From the NCBI RefSeq assembly GCF_024713975.1, contig NC_091113.1, positions 14,148,501 through 14,212,500 on the forward strand: a stretch of 64,000 nt of DNA, given 5' to 3'. Every line of letters begins with the position of its first letter. The stretch's first letter is position 1. Shown in pieces: positions 28,335 to 64,000 of this stretch. The notes under the pieces are model-generated. The model did no database searches. It worked only from the letters and a program-made list of their open reading frames with translations, and was not told the DNA's origin. Source of the DNA: Paralichthys olivaceus. Taxonomy: Eukaryota > Chordata > Actinopteri > Pleuronectiformes > Paralichthyidae. The translations under genes were made by a program, and so were the position numbers.

Positions 28335-28655
28335 ATCCTGTTGTCACGACTGTGTTTCATCTTTATTGTACAAAGTGTTTTCTTTACCATAGAATGGTCC
28401 CTCTTTATTTAAACTGATCTAAACTAAATAGACTGGACAAACTGAACACCTTTTGAGTTTTTATGACAACTGAAGGCTTCCACAGGTTCTCTGTCATGTT
28501 TGGAAAGGGAGGTTGAGGTGAGAGGTATTCAGCTATGACATGAAACTTCATCTAACCTAACCTAATTTCACCTAATTTCCCTTTGGGGATGAATAAAGTA
28601 ATCTATCTATCTATCTATCTATCTAGATGTCACTACATTCTACACAGTGAACCTT
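28335..28655 (-). mobile_element. MITE copy interrupted by a LINE-like insertion
   Basis: Minus-strand copy of the family at 13187-13531: the minus strand reads AAAGGTTCACTGTGTAGAAT, then CATCTAG, and resumes after an insertion with 'CTCACCTCAACCTCCC', 'CCAAACATGACAGAGAACCT' and 'AACTCAAAAGGTGTTCAGTT'. The insertion (about 28555-28624) breaks the element near CATCTAG. Confidence 0.65.
28555..28624 (+). mobile_element. 5'-truncated LINE tail with (ATCT)n end
   Basis: 'TTTCCCTTTGGGGATGAATA' then AAGTA and (ATCT)n is the typical 3' end of a teleost non-LTR element. It lies inside the MITE copy, so it inserted later. Confidence 0.6.
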
Positions 28656-30079
28656 TAAAGGCTCAGTGTTTAGAATTTAGTGACCTCCGTACCTCAGCAG
28701 TCTGACCAACTGAGGTTCGAGGAGATCAGTCCTACTCCAGAAATCAGCGTTCCTTAAAAACTAGAGGATGAAGAGAAGATAATAGCTCCTGTCCAGCATG
28801 GTTAGTCCCACGTCTGAATCCCTTAGTCACCTAGTGTTTATTGTTTCAACTAACATAACGTTTCATTGTGGTTTTCAGAGGTTGTGGGTTAGAGCAGAAC
28901 AAAGAAAGCATCAAGATGTGTCAGGCCTTCTGCTGCTGCTTCAGCTGCTGTACTATAATACCATGAGTTCTACATGGTCATTTTTCAATGATTGTTTGTG
29001 TTTTTATATTTAATTTTGCAAATTCATTTTACCACTTCAAGTATTTCTCATTTCTTTATTTCAACATTTCTGTATTTATTTAAATATTTCAATGTTTCTT
29101 GATTTCTATGTTTTCTATCAAAAGTCAAATGTTTGCAAAGTTTTCACTTCAAATTTACCACTGCATCCTATATTGTATGCATATATAAATACAAGATGTT
29201 TGAAAATGTGCCAGAATAAACGTTCAGTATTGAAGATGATTATTAGTATTATCTGCAGTTATTGCGGTTATTCGGTAACACTCAAAAAGCTTGAGTCGGC
29301 TCATACTTTATCATTTCTTTTGTGGTAGCAAATGACAAGCAGGAATAGAGGTTCTCAGTTCAAGGTGTTTAATTCATGCAAAAAAGCCCAGATTCAGCTG
29401 AATACAGGACTGAATGTCGCATATGAATACATAAGAAAATAGTAACTCTCAGTTCATAAGGCAAATACTCTTTGAATACTACTATACAAAGAACAAGGAC
29501 ATGGGTTTGAACTGTTTGTGTGTGCTCATATCTATCTATCCAATTTTAGCTGGTGCTCACAAATTCAGAGTTGTTGAGGGAAAAGACTTGGAATTTGGGG
29601 TTTGGGTTAGAATCAGGTTAAGGTTCTGAATTTAGTTGTGATAGTTAAGGTTAGGGTAAGGGACTAGGGAATGCATTATGCCAATGAATGTCTCCACAAC
29701 TATAGAGAGAAATGTGTGTTTGTGTGTGTACATATATATAGATATATATTTCTATGTTATTGTATACTTACACAATGACATAATAACAATTGATGCATTT
29801 CATCTGCATCAATAAATACAAATACAAGACAAGATGAATAACTACTGTATCTTGTGTTTGGATTTATAACAAACTTTGTTGGCCAGTAATAATCAATGGA
29901 CGAGGTACAAACAAGTAAACAAGAGCTCTTTACATTTTAGAACACCTTTGTTTATCTTACCTGCATTTCTTTTTACCCTGAAGTCTCAAATGGGCTCATT
30001 TATTCCCTCAACACGTGAAATAAGCACAAGAAATAAGAAGTCTCAATAAAAACCACGAGGAGCATCGCGGGTAAATCAT
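28656..30079. other. Intergenic between nt5m and cops3
   Basis: Begins with a short plus-strand piece of the 13187 MITE family (AAAGGCTCAGTGTTTAGAAT), head-to-head with the previous copy. Further on is AT-rich sequence, a degenerate TTAGGG-like block at 29590-29670, and no recognised exon. Confidence 0.55.
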
Positions 30080-30268
30080 GTCGCTGGCCCTTTAACAAAC
30101 CAACGGGCGGTTGGTAAATCTCGTGTCAGTTCGCTCTGCTCTCACGATCTCGCGATACCTTCTCCTCAGTGGCGGCTGTGTGGCCCCCTGTCTCAGTCCG
30201 GACGGAGTAGTTTCTGACGTTTGAATGAAAAACAGTGCGAATTACCTCCACTTTGGACCCGGGAAATA
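30080..30268 (+). promoter_or_regulatory. cops3 promoter / 5' UTR region
   Basis: Higher GC than its surroundings, directly upstream of the cops3 ATG. It contains TCTCGCGAT at 30148-30156, close to the TCTCGCGAGA element of many housekeeping promoters (8 of 10 bases), followed by GTGGCGGC. Transcription start not determined; no TATA box seen. Confidence 0.5.
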
Positions 30269-38488
<8,220 letters not shown>

Positions 38489-38930
38489 GGGGCCTTGGAC
38501 AGGGACAGAACGCTGCAGCTGCCCAACACGTTCTTCCCAGGATGAGTTGGATTTTTTTTAAAGAGGAAAAACATTCTATTGCATAAGGACATTGGTCAAG
38601 GAAAAAATCTAAATGTGTGGAATGATGATAAATTTGGTTATTCTTTCTTCACAGTGTCTTAAGGATAACAAAAAGGTCCTTACAGAAAAGGAAAAAAGAT
38701 TACAATTTTGTCAGTGTTTTATTTATCAATGTTCAGGATGGAGCGCCACTGCTACATTAACAGAAACCACAATAATAAAAACTGGACTTTTTGTTCCAAC
38801 ATATGTGTGAATAATTTCACTGTTTGTTTTGGTTCTGCTGCATGATGGCCGTAACTCGAGAGCATTACATAAAAGGTAAACACCTCTATGGCTGACAAGG
38901 AATAAATCTGATATACTCTACATTTGTAAA
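38489..38930 (+). other. cops3 3' UTR with poly(A) signal
   Basis: Begins at the cops3 stop. A canonical AATAAA lies at 38901-38906, about 415 bases downstream, giving a short 3' UTR. A further AATAAA at 39257-39262 could serve a longer form. Confidence 0.6.
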
Positions 38931-39415
38931 GACTGCAACGATCGTTTCCCTCACTCCTTTGGTTAGAATGTAGATATCATCAATAGTCAAATCTGTACAC
39001 ATGTACATGCCCTTGACCAAATTCGGCACAGCGCAGGAGTCGTTCACAATCTGGTGCACTGTTTTGTTGTTTTTGTTGTTTTCCTTCCTTTTCTCTTTTT
39101 GTTTGTTTTTTAGGTGGGATCCACTAGAGGTCGCTAGAGCATTGTACAGAACCCCGTTTTGACAGCTTGTTATTTACAGGAGACGTGAAGTCAGCAGATG
39201 AAACCAATGTCATGTCATTTGGGAGCTTGAGCTTTTGCGATTGTGGATCTGTTAATAATAAATTGTTTACGAATATAGTCGTGGGTTTCATGCCTTTTGT
39301 GATCATAACACTCATCCAGCTTGTTTTCTGCTTGTTCTCTGGTGTGGATTTGAACTTCCATCCACTCTGATCGTCACTTTGAGCCACAATGGGTTGATAG
39401 TGAAGCGGAATTACA
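38931..39415. other. cops3-usp22 intergenic spacer
   Basis: T-rich sequence near 39060-39110, an AATAAA at 39257, and no recognised exon. CCAAT boxes of the usp22 promoter begin just after. Confidence 0.5.
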
Positions 39416-39953
39416 ATTCAACCAATCAGCGTCCTCACACGGGCGGATGGGGGACAACAACCAATCGCGACGCCGCACCCTCTTCACAGAGGCGGGACCC
39501 AACCCCTAAATTAAAGTTGGCACACGCCAATCAAGCGCAGCTCTCGATCCTGATTGGTCCGCGGTTATGAATGAGGTGGGTCCTGACGCCACTAGCTACT
39601 GTTGAAATTCCAATGCTAACCAACTTTAGCCAGGCTGCTAATATGTAATTGAGCGGAGACACACTCGTACGAAGCTGCTGTGGATTAGAACGCACAAATA
39701 AAAGTTGGTTTCCAGCGGAGGGACATTGCTCAATTCGTCTTCATGTTCACTGCTGCCAGTGTCTCCGTCACCGCAGCCAGGACATGTCCGGTTAGCCAGA
39801 GCGCGGCTATCGGCGGATAACGAACCCTGGCAGGCGAGCTAGCCCGAGCCAGCCTCGTTCGGACTGCTGGGTCTGCGGCGAGGGTCGGGGTTTGAGCAGC
39901 AGCGGGTTTTCCCCCTCGGAGGAGCAGCAGCGGCGCCGAATGCTGTGACTACC
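39416..39953 (+). promoter_or_regulatory. usp22 promoter and 5' UTR with four CCAAT boxes
   Basis: CCAAT boxes lie at 39422-39426, 39461-39465 and 39527-39531, with an inverted one (ATTGG) at 39553-39557: four within 136 bases, suggesting NF-Y binding. GC content rises towards the ATG. A stop in frame with usp22 (TAG 39840-39842) excludes an upstream in-frame start in this exon. No TATA box seen. Confidence 0.6.
39940..39948 (+). other. Minimal uORF (ATG CTG TGA) before usp22
   Basis: ATG-CTG-TGA ends 5 bases before the usp22 ATG, in a different frame. Its position makes it a possible brake on initiation. Whether it is in the mRNA depends on the start site, but the GC-rich leader suggests so. 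Confidence 0.6.
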
Positions 39954-57649
<17,696 letters not shown>

Positions 57650-59390
57650 TCCCCTGCATCAGCACAGCCGGCAGGAGGAACTGAGGGATGACGCCAGAGG
57701 AGTTGCATGGGAACAGGTAACACAGTGATAAGAGAGGCAAAGTAGAAACACAAGGCTACCTGAATCATTCTGAGTCGCAATGCTCACTCACACGGAACCA
57801 CGCGTAGGACATACGATCATGCTCCTCCGTACGACAATTTAAGACTGAAGTGTTTGATGTGTGGGATAGAACCAAGATGCAAGAACCAAACAAAATGCGC
57901 TGAAGGGATATTTGCGTACCTGCAAACATTTTTCACTGGAATTAAGGAGATGCAGAAGGAAGAGAAGGAATTTACTACAAGATCAGTCGGCTCGTTTTCA
58001 GAAAACAGACAAAAGGGCAAAAAGGTTCTTTTAAACCTTATTTTATCTGGGGAAGGTTTACATGATCACAAATGCTGTTCTTCACCAAGGTCCGGCTTCA
58101 CGCTCGCACAGCTGCACACATTAACAAGAAAGTGTCGGGCTCTGCTTTAGCTAAGAAGTGTTTTTTTTATTTTATTTAATTTCTTGGGTGTGTCGGACAA
58201 ACCCTTTTCTAAAGCACTCACCTACACACACTCCTCCAAACGACCAAATATTTCAAAGAAGGAAGTTTTATTATGCATTTTTGCTCCAAATGCAAAAGGT
58301 GGGGGTGCAAGGGAATCGCTTGACAAGTGATGTTGTGAAAATTGTACAGATTCCATTCATTACCCATGACTTTGTAGTTGTCTAGGAAATGTTCTGTGAA
58401 ACAAGGACACGTATATAAAGGATCTGTTATTTTCTGCCTTGCTGCTTCCAACAGTCACAGGGGAAATAGATAACACAGTGAATAATATATTTTTATACAT
58501 CGTTTACGGTTTTGCATTCTCTCCCTAAACTCTCACATTGTTCGCGTGTGTTGCATTGTGCTATCCAATATGTTTTCTTTTTTTTTAACACAAAAACAAA
58601 ATAGTGCAGATCGTTCTGATGAAAATGCTGCTATAGCGGCTTTTATTCTGCTTTATTTGTTTCATTTGGCTTTTGGGGGCAGATTTTTTGCATAATCTCG
58701 ACGATAAAGATGCGTTCAATGTCTGTCTTCATGATGCCGTTTCAGGTAAACGGTAAAAAAAAAAAAATTTGGAACGGGCAGGGTTTCAGTACAGTGTGTG
58801 TATAAAGGGTCAGAAGCTCGATCTCGCAGTATTAACCGTCGGCCGCATGTCGCTCTAATTCGGTGTGTTTGTATATATGTGCGTGCGTGTGTGTGTGTGC
58901 GTGCGTGTTTGTGTGTGTGCACGTGTATGTGCCCGAGAAAGGGGAGGGGGGGAGCTCGGTGTATGTGTTTGTATAAAATATTACTGCGTATAAAGAGGAA
59001 GAAGAAAAAAAAAAAAACAGTGCGTATGTGTTCCTGTTTGTATGCACGTGTGTTGTGCGCGTGCGTATGTACCGTATGTTCGTGTACTGAATCAGTACTT
59101 GCATTCAGCATGCCGTCTGAGCTGGGTATCACAGTTTGATAGGATTTTTTTCCACATGTTGATGATGTATGTAAAAGTATCTATGTACAGTTTGTATGTA
59201 AGAGCCAAATGGTGAAACCTCAAGTCAGTTTGTTCCTTGATATCGCTGGATCCAGCCACAGGGGGTCGTAATAGGAAAAATAAAGCGTCTCGACCCGATC
59301 AGTCATTCCTCGCACACACATGTAACTGCTGCAAGAAACTGGACACAGTGATTGAAAGACACTCAAATAAAGAAATATCTATATCTGTAG
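57650..59390 (+). other. usp22 3' UTR, long and GT-rich
   Basis: Follows the usp22 stop. AATAAA signals are at 59279-59284 and 59366-59371, which would give a 3' UTR of about 1.65-1.75 kb. Alternating purine-pyrimidine (GT/GC) tracts occur at 58862-58932 and 59022-59080, with A-runs at 58757 and 59007. Extent inferred from the poly(A) signals. Confidence 0.6.
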
Positions 59391-59408
59391 ACTCATTTGT
59401 GTTGCTTG

Positions 59409-59414
59409 TTTATT
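59409..59414 (-). terminator. Candidate tnfrsf13b poly(A) signal
   Basis: AATAAA on the minus strand, 853 bases past the tnfrsf13b stop and the only canonical signal found between 59400 and the stop. It lies 38 bases beyond the usp22 signal at 59366-59371, so the two convergent transcripts would end at almost the same place. Confidence 0.45.
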
Positions 59415-60266
59415 TCTCATACATGAAACATATTGTTCTTTTTATATTACACATGTACACACAATATTCTGGGCCTATACGTACAGACAGTATCTGCTAT
59501 GAAATTGACTTTGGCGACTCCCAGTGGTGGTAACAAAAAGAACACTTTTGGGGGGGTGGTTCAGGAGAGCTGATGCCCTTCATTCAAGCAGCCGACTGTT
59601 CTCCAGCATTGAGTCACTGTGCTATTACTATGAGTTCTCCTTTATCTAGATGAACACACTGTTTCATTCGACCATTCAGTGCTTCCTAATTTACTCTTGA
59701 ATTTGTGTTGTTGTGGAAAAAAAAAACCCAAATGAGTCATAAATGTAGATTTGGTGCCTTTCTGACTGATAAAACAGTCGGTGAGCAATCAAAGGTTTCT
59801 GGGCTGTTGCTGTGCTTGTGTGAAATGGTCATTTCACCTTTCACACATTGGCCTGGACCAAAATTTAAGCTGCAACCAACTGTCAGTTTTACACTTACAT
59901 AGTCCATAGCAGACGTTCAGGCTGAGGGGTGGGAATGAAAGAGGCCCTATCTCCCAATTCCTAGTCAGTGTACTGTCAAACTGCTTTGAGACAATATTTT
60001 CAGTTCAAATTTGAACAAAAATCCAGTATTCCACTGTAAATATTCTCTCACTGTATATATTCTGTTTTAGCACTGCATGTACTTGTGTCTATTCCATTTA
60101 TATTTTTACATTTCCCTGCGATTCTTGCATGTTTACTTGCAATCTTGTCTATTTTTGACTGATCTCTTGCTGCTGTAACATCTGAAATGTACCTGTTGTG
60201 AAGAGAGAGGATTATCAAATGTTATCTTATGTACTGATGAGCATCTTTGGTGCGTTGGGGACGTGG
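59415..60266 (-). other. Probable tnfrsf13b 3' UTR
   Basis: Lies between the tnfrsf13b stop and the minus-strand poly(A) signal. No exon or repeat was recognised in it. Confidence 0.4.
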
Positions 60267-63237
60267 TTATCCATTCCAGTTTTGCTGTGAGGCACTTTGA
60301 TATGAGGGGGAGTAAATGGACCTCATCTCACTGCTGCCCCCTCCTGGACTGTGGAGGCTCTGCTCAGTGAAGAGAGGCCTGCCCTCCATGGTCTGGACTC
60401 CGGGGAGAACAGCTTGCTGGTTTATAGGGAGCGGTGGCCTGTCATTGCTTTGGCCTAGTGCTTTCAGATCAGGGAAACAATGGATGCACACGCACGTCTC
60501 TGTCGGGATGGAGTCATCTGACTGCATGCGGTTCGGAGGGCAGCTTGAACTTGTTACAAGATCTGCAGACAGACAGGGTATACAATGAGAAACACATGCC
60601 GAGATAAACAATTTAGAAATGTAAGAGGTTTTAAACCAATGATAATGATTTGTTCTTTCAGTTGCGGGGTCTTTGGATGTATCCGTACGACACTAACCTT
60701 TGGAAGTGGGCGCCAGCTGCCCACCTCGCATGCCGACCTTTTCACCTGGCTGCACAACAAGGTTCTGTTTGGCCTCGCTGGGTCTCGGTTTGGAGCTTTT
60801 GGCCGTCCTCAGTAAGACAGCCAGGGCTAAAGACAAGCTAGAAAACAGCAGCACCATGCACAGAGCCAGCAGAGAGTAGAGCAAGAGCGTGGAGTCTTCC
60901 AGGGCCATCGGCACAGAGAGCCCTCTGGAGTTCGGCAGGTGTGAGGTTACTTTAACCCCCAGCATTGTCGCGGTCACAGGATATGATGTAGCTGTTGGGG
61001 GGGGGGGGTTAATGATAGCTGTTAATCATCTGAGTCATAGTAGAAAAGACCTTCAATAATAATAAACTTCATTTGTTGAGCACCTTTCATGTTTAACATA
61101 CAATACAGATTTAAATAAATGTAATGGAAATGTACTTAATGTACAAAGAAGAGAACAGATGTTCAGAAACAAGAAAATAAAATATTTAAATAAATACAAT
61201 TTAAAAACAGGCATCAAACAGAAAAAGAGAGTTATGACAGGAGTTCAGGCAAGTGCAGGATCCTGTTAAAGGCTGAAGCGAAGAGAAAGTTTTCCTGTAA
61301 AGACGTGTGCTGAACGAGCTTCTCTGATATCTAGCAGCATAGTTTACAGAAGCTGCACCTCTGGTTTTCTATTGGCTGTTGTTGTTAACTTCTAACAGAC
61401 TTGCTGCTGATGATCTCAGTGTTCTAGAGGAAACAGTTAACTAGAGAGTCAGCCATGTAACTGGGTCCTCGTCCATTCAGAGCCCTGTATGTACGGAGGA
61501 GAACATTAGAACTGGACCGACGTGTTCTCTCCTCTTGGTTCTGGTTAACAGCTGAGCTGCAGAGTTCTGAATGAGTCTCTGTTGTTTTCTAGAAATGAAG
61601 GCGTGAATCAGCTTTTCAGCTTCTGTCTGATTTATAAATGGCTGAACTATTGCTATGTTTTGACGAACAACATCTAGAAACCAAGGGAGTAACCTCGAAC
61701 ATTCTGGGTCTTGTTTTGTTGTTGTTCAGCTCTGTGCTTTGTTGCTTACTACATGCAACAAAGGTTCCTGACCAAATAAACCCAGGATCAGGTCTCACAC
61801 TCGGTTGTAAGCATCCTCTTGTTTTCTAACTGCAGACATTCTGCAAAAGTCACAGAAGTTGCTGTTAATTTCTAGTGTGACCACAGTTCCTTCTTTGCCA
61901 ATAATCTCTTTGCGTTAGCCGACTTGTGTTCTGAAAACCAGGTCCGCTGAGGTCAACCTCAAGCACTTAAACTCAGCGCCTTCATTAAAACAGCAGTGAT
62001 GGGACAAGAAAGGTCATGAAGGGATTCAAACGTTAATCCAGAGGACCGGGGTCACTACTTACTGTGGCAGTGTCTGGAGCATTCTGCTGGATGTTTGCCA
62101 CAAACCTCGGCGCACCTCATGCACGTCTTCAGCAGCACATCATAGTAGTGACCAGGCTGCCGCTTACAATGTGCAGACTCTGATGCAGGAAGACATGTGA
62201 AATCAAACGGGAGAAGTGGATACACAGTCTATTCTGTGCATTTCTATATTCTCTATTTCCCTCTGCCAAGGAGGTGATGTTATGTCTGTCTTTCAAAAAC
62301 TGTAGAATCAGTTGATTCTATGATTTATTTATTTTTTCATTGTCAATAAGACGGCAAAATAGAGCGTCAGCCTTGCGCTCCTTTGAGTTCTCTTCTTTTT
62401 CTATAACTGTTGGAAAGAAATGCAAATATTCTGCTGGAAATAATCATTTAAAAGCATGTTACCTGTCATTGTTAAGTATCTGTAACTCATTTTAAGCACT
62501 TATGATTGGAAATGAGTAATTCTAAGACAGTGAAAGAAAAAAAAAACATAATGGCACTAAGGTAGAGCGCATCCAAGGCCCAACAGTCCCCATATGAAAC
62601 CACATGTAAATCATCAGGGTCTATGCACCCCTCTATCTCATAATCTTAAAGAAAGTGAACACAAATCCTGATCTGCCCCTTTTCTGGATCTGCACCTAAA
62701 TGTATTGTTCTGTCTTCTGCTCCATCCATTAGCTTTTACATATTCCTGCAGGGTCATATTCATCCAACCCTTAACTGAACTGCATTTATCTCCCTCAGAC
62801 GAAGCCTCTGGTGCAACCTTTGTAACGTTCATATCATCCTTTAGACACAATCAATGCGATTAGAAAATGCTGGAGGGAGCAGTTTTTTAATTTGACATAA
62901 TTTACTCATAGTTTGATTGAAATTCCATTTATCTGATGTAGCTCATCAGAAGGGGGGGGGCAGATGAAGAACAAGCACGTGACCGTGGATCAGCAGCACA
63001 ATGAGTCAGCGCTTCAGTGGTCAATGTCTCATTGACCTTTAAACCTCGCGGCCATTCTGTCAGACGATACGTTTCTCGTCCCTCTGACCTCGTTCTGTGT
63101 GTGTGTGTGTGTGTGTACTCACCACAATAACTGATGCACCTGCTGCTGACATGCGGTTGCTCGCATACCAAACGACAGCACAGGCATTCTTTGACCAAGC
63201 CATCCCAGTACTGCCCCTCCGGGCAGCTTCCACCCAT
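60267..63237 (-). CDS. tnfrsf13b: TACI, TNF receptor superfamily member 13B, 4 exons
   Basis: Minus-strand exons are 63123-63237, 62063-62179, 60698-60991 and 60267-60562: GT-AG introns, all in phase 1, 273 aa (human 293). It is the B-cell receptor for BAFF and APRIL. Two cysteine-rich domains occupy separate exons: CRD1 at residues 5-38 (SCPEGQYWDGL through CISYC) and CRD2 at 43-76 (HCKRQPGHYYDVLLKTC through CSRHC), matching human TACI spacing. A hydrophobic segment at about 112-138 is the membrane anchor. There is no signal peptide, as expected of a type III protein. The cytoplasmic tail keeps PTETCVCIHCFP (195-206), like human VETCSFCFPEC near the TRAF-binding site. An in-frame TGA at 63253-63255 sits 15 bases upstream of the ATG and supports this start; a possible acceptor just before it suggests a 5' non-coding exon. 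Confidence 0.93.
60997..61008 (-). repeat. C12 tract at the tnfrsf13b exon 3 acceptor
   Basis: On the minus strand twelve C, then AACAG, lead into exon 3 at 60991. This run is the polypyrimidine tract of the acceptor; there is no T-rich alternative nearby. Confidence 0.8.
61054..61580 (-). mobile_element. L2-like LINE, decayed 3' end in tnfrsf13b intron 2
   Basis: The minus-strand frame reads IQNSAAQLLTRTKRREHVGP and, after a frameshift, YRALNGRGPSYMADSLVNCF, the conserved C-terminal part of L2-type reverse transcriptase. The tail 'GAAAGGTGCTCAACAAATGA' then AGTTTATTATTATTG closes it. Stops and frameshifts make it dead. Same orientation as the gene. Confidence 0.75.
62590..62760. repeat. Possible interspersed repeat fragment
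   Basis: In tnfrsf13b intron 1. 'TTTCTGGATCTGCACCTAAA' and following wording resemble the mosaic at 16430-16740. Weak similarity. Confidence 0.3.
63096..63117. repeat. (GT)n / (AC)n run next to the tnfrsf13b exon 1 donor
   Basis: On the minus strand exon 1 ends at 63123 with donor GTGAGTAC, which runs straight into an AC repeat. Confidence 0.85.
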
Positions 63238-63257
63238 CAGCCCCGATAACTGTCACT

Positions 63258-64000
63258 CTGAGGAACACGCGCACGGCAAGACACAGACACACAGGAAGGT
63301 TACGAGAGGAGGAAGTAAATAAATATGTCAAAGATACTGTCTCATTTCTGCATATGTACCTACAAGTCACCAGGGAACACAATATTTGGGATAATATGGT
63401 TCAATATATATAATACTGAGAACTGTAATCTTATATAAATAATCCAAGAGCCGGACTGAAGATACTAGGGAGAAATTTCAGCTTCTGATATATGAATTAA
63501 AAAGATGTTGTTATTAAACCCTCATGACAAACAAGTGAAATTGGGGCTTTATATTATTTTTAGTTAAACCATAATCTTAACTATATATAACAATTAAAAG
63601 AAAATACGTATCAAATATATTGAACTTATCTTAATTAAATACAAATGAATTAAAATTGAATTACTGGTGCATAGTTTATTCTGTAAAACAAATATTGCTG
63701 CATATATTCATATATTGGCTGTAGCACTGTGTAAATATGGAGCGATTTCAGACACAGCCGGGGTCTTTGGTTGTTTTGTCCTTGGTTGTTGCAGCTGGCG
63801 TGTTCCTCGGCTGAGTCACGGAGGCTGAGGAACATGCGATGCTCAGTTTTTGTTGTAATGTTCAGTTTTTGGTCAAACTGTCTTACTTAGATTCCGATTC
63901 AGTGTTTTGATCATTCAGGAGGATGTAGTCGTGTGGTTGTTTAACTGACCCTCACTGTTGTCAATGGGCTGAATAACTGTTTGACTAAGTTTTACCTAAT
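63258..64000. other. Upstream of tnfrsf13b, AT-rich
   Basis: A pyrimidine-rich stretch ending in CAG at about 63258 (minus strand) looks like a splice acceptor for a 5' non-coding exon. Beyond it I see AT-rich sequence with no identified exon, promoter or repeat. Confidence 0.4.

Noticed and set aside
27936..28335. 106- and 115-codon frames on both strands upstream of nt5m
   Set aside because: Arg/Pro-rich frames expected from CpG-rich DNA; no known domain. They could be checked against transcripts, but nothing here supports a gene.
63119..63382. Alternative 87-codon minus-strand frame over tnfrsf13b exon 1
   Set aside because: It runs in a different frame from the cysteine-rich domain and crosses the probable acceptor; the CRD1 frame with Met at 63237 is clearly the real one.

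Overview
This 64-kb window is vertebrate nuclear DNA, almost certainly from a ray-finned (teleost) fish. It contains four multi-exon genes with canonical GT-AG introns, no bacterial-style gene packing, and a dense mixture of teleost-type repeats (L2-like LINE 3' ends, a tRNA-derived SINE, MITEs, Tc1-like ends, a Ty3/Gypsy remnant, many microsatellites). All four genes were reassembled exon by exon: reading phase is kept across every junction, and the predicted lengths are close to the human orthologues. No exotic or undescribed system was found.

Layout. Positions 1-21 kb are gene-poor and repeat-rich. nt5m (mitochondrial 5',3'-deoxyribonucleotidase) lies on the minus strand, 27730 down to 21792, in 5 exons encoding 232 aa. 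A GC-rich block and decayed MITEs separate it from cops3 (COP9 signalosome subunit 3), plus strand, 30269-38488, 12 exons, 423 aa. About 1.5 kb further on, usp22 (SAGA deubiquitinase) runs on the plus strand, 39954-57649, 13 exons, 506 aa, followed by a long 3' UTR. tnfrsf13b (TACI, a BAFF/APRIL receptor) converges on it from the minus strand, 63237 down to 60267, in 4 exons encoding 273 aa.

Context. NT5M, COPS3, USP22 and TNFRSF13B all lie in human 17p11.2, so the window is a piece of conserved synteny. The head-to-head nt5m/cops3 order matches human. The genes are not a pathway: nt5m acts in nucleotide salvage, cops3 in cullin deneddylation, usp22 in histone deubiquitination, and tnfrsf13b in B-cell signalling.

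The most interesting observations are: a uORF overlapping the nt5m start that could steer initiation to an internal Met lacking the presequence; a perfect 16-bp hairpin in cops3 intron 3; simple repeats abutting several splice sites; a 3-codon uORF 5 nt before the usp22 start; direct repeats on both sides of the last nt5m exon; a MITE with inverted termini and TTAA-containing flanks; and nested or mosaic retroelements.
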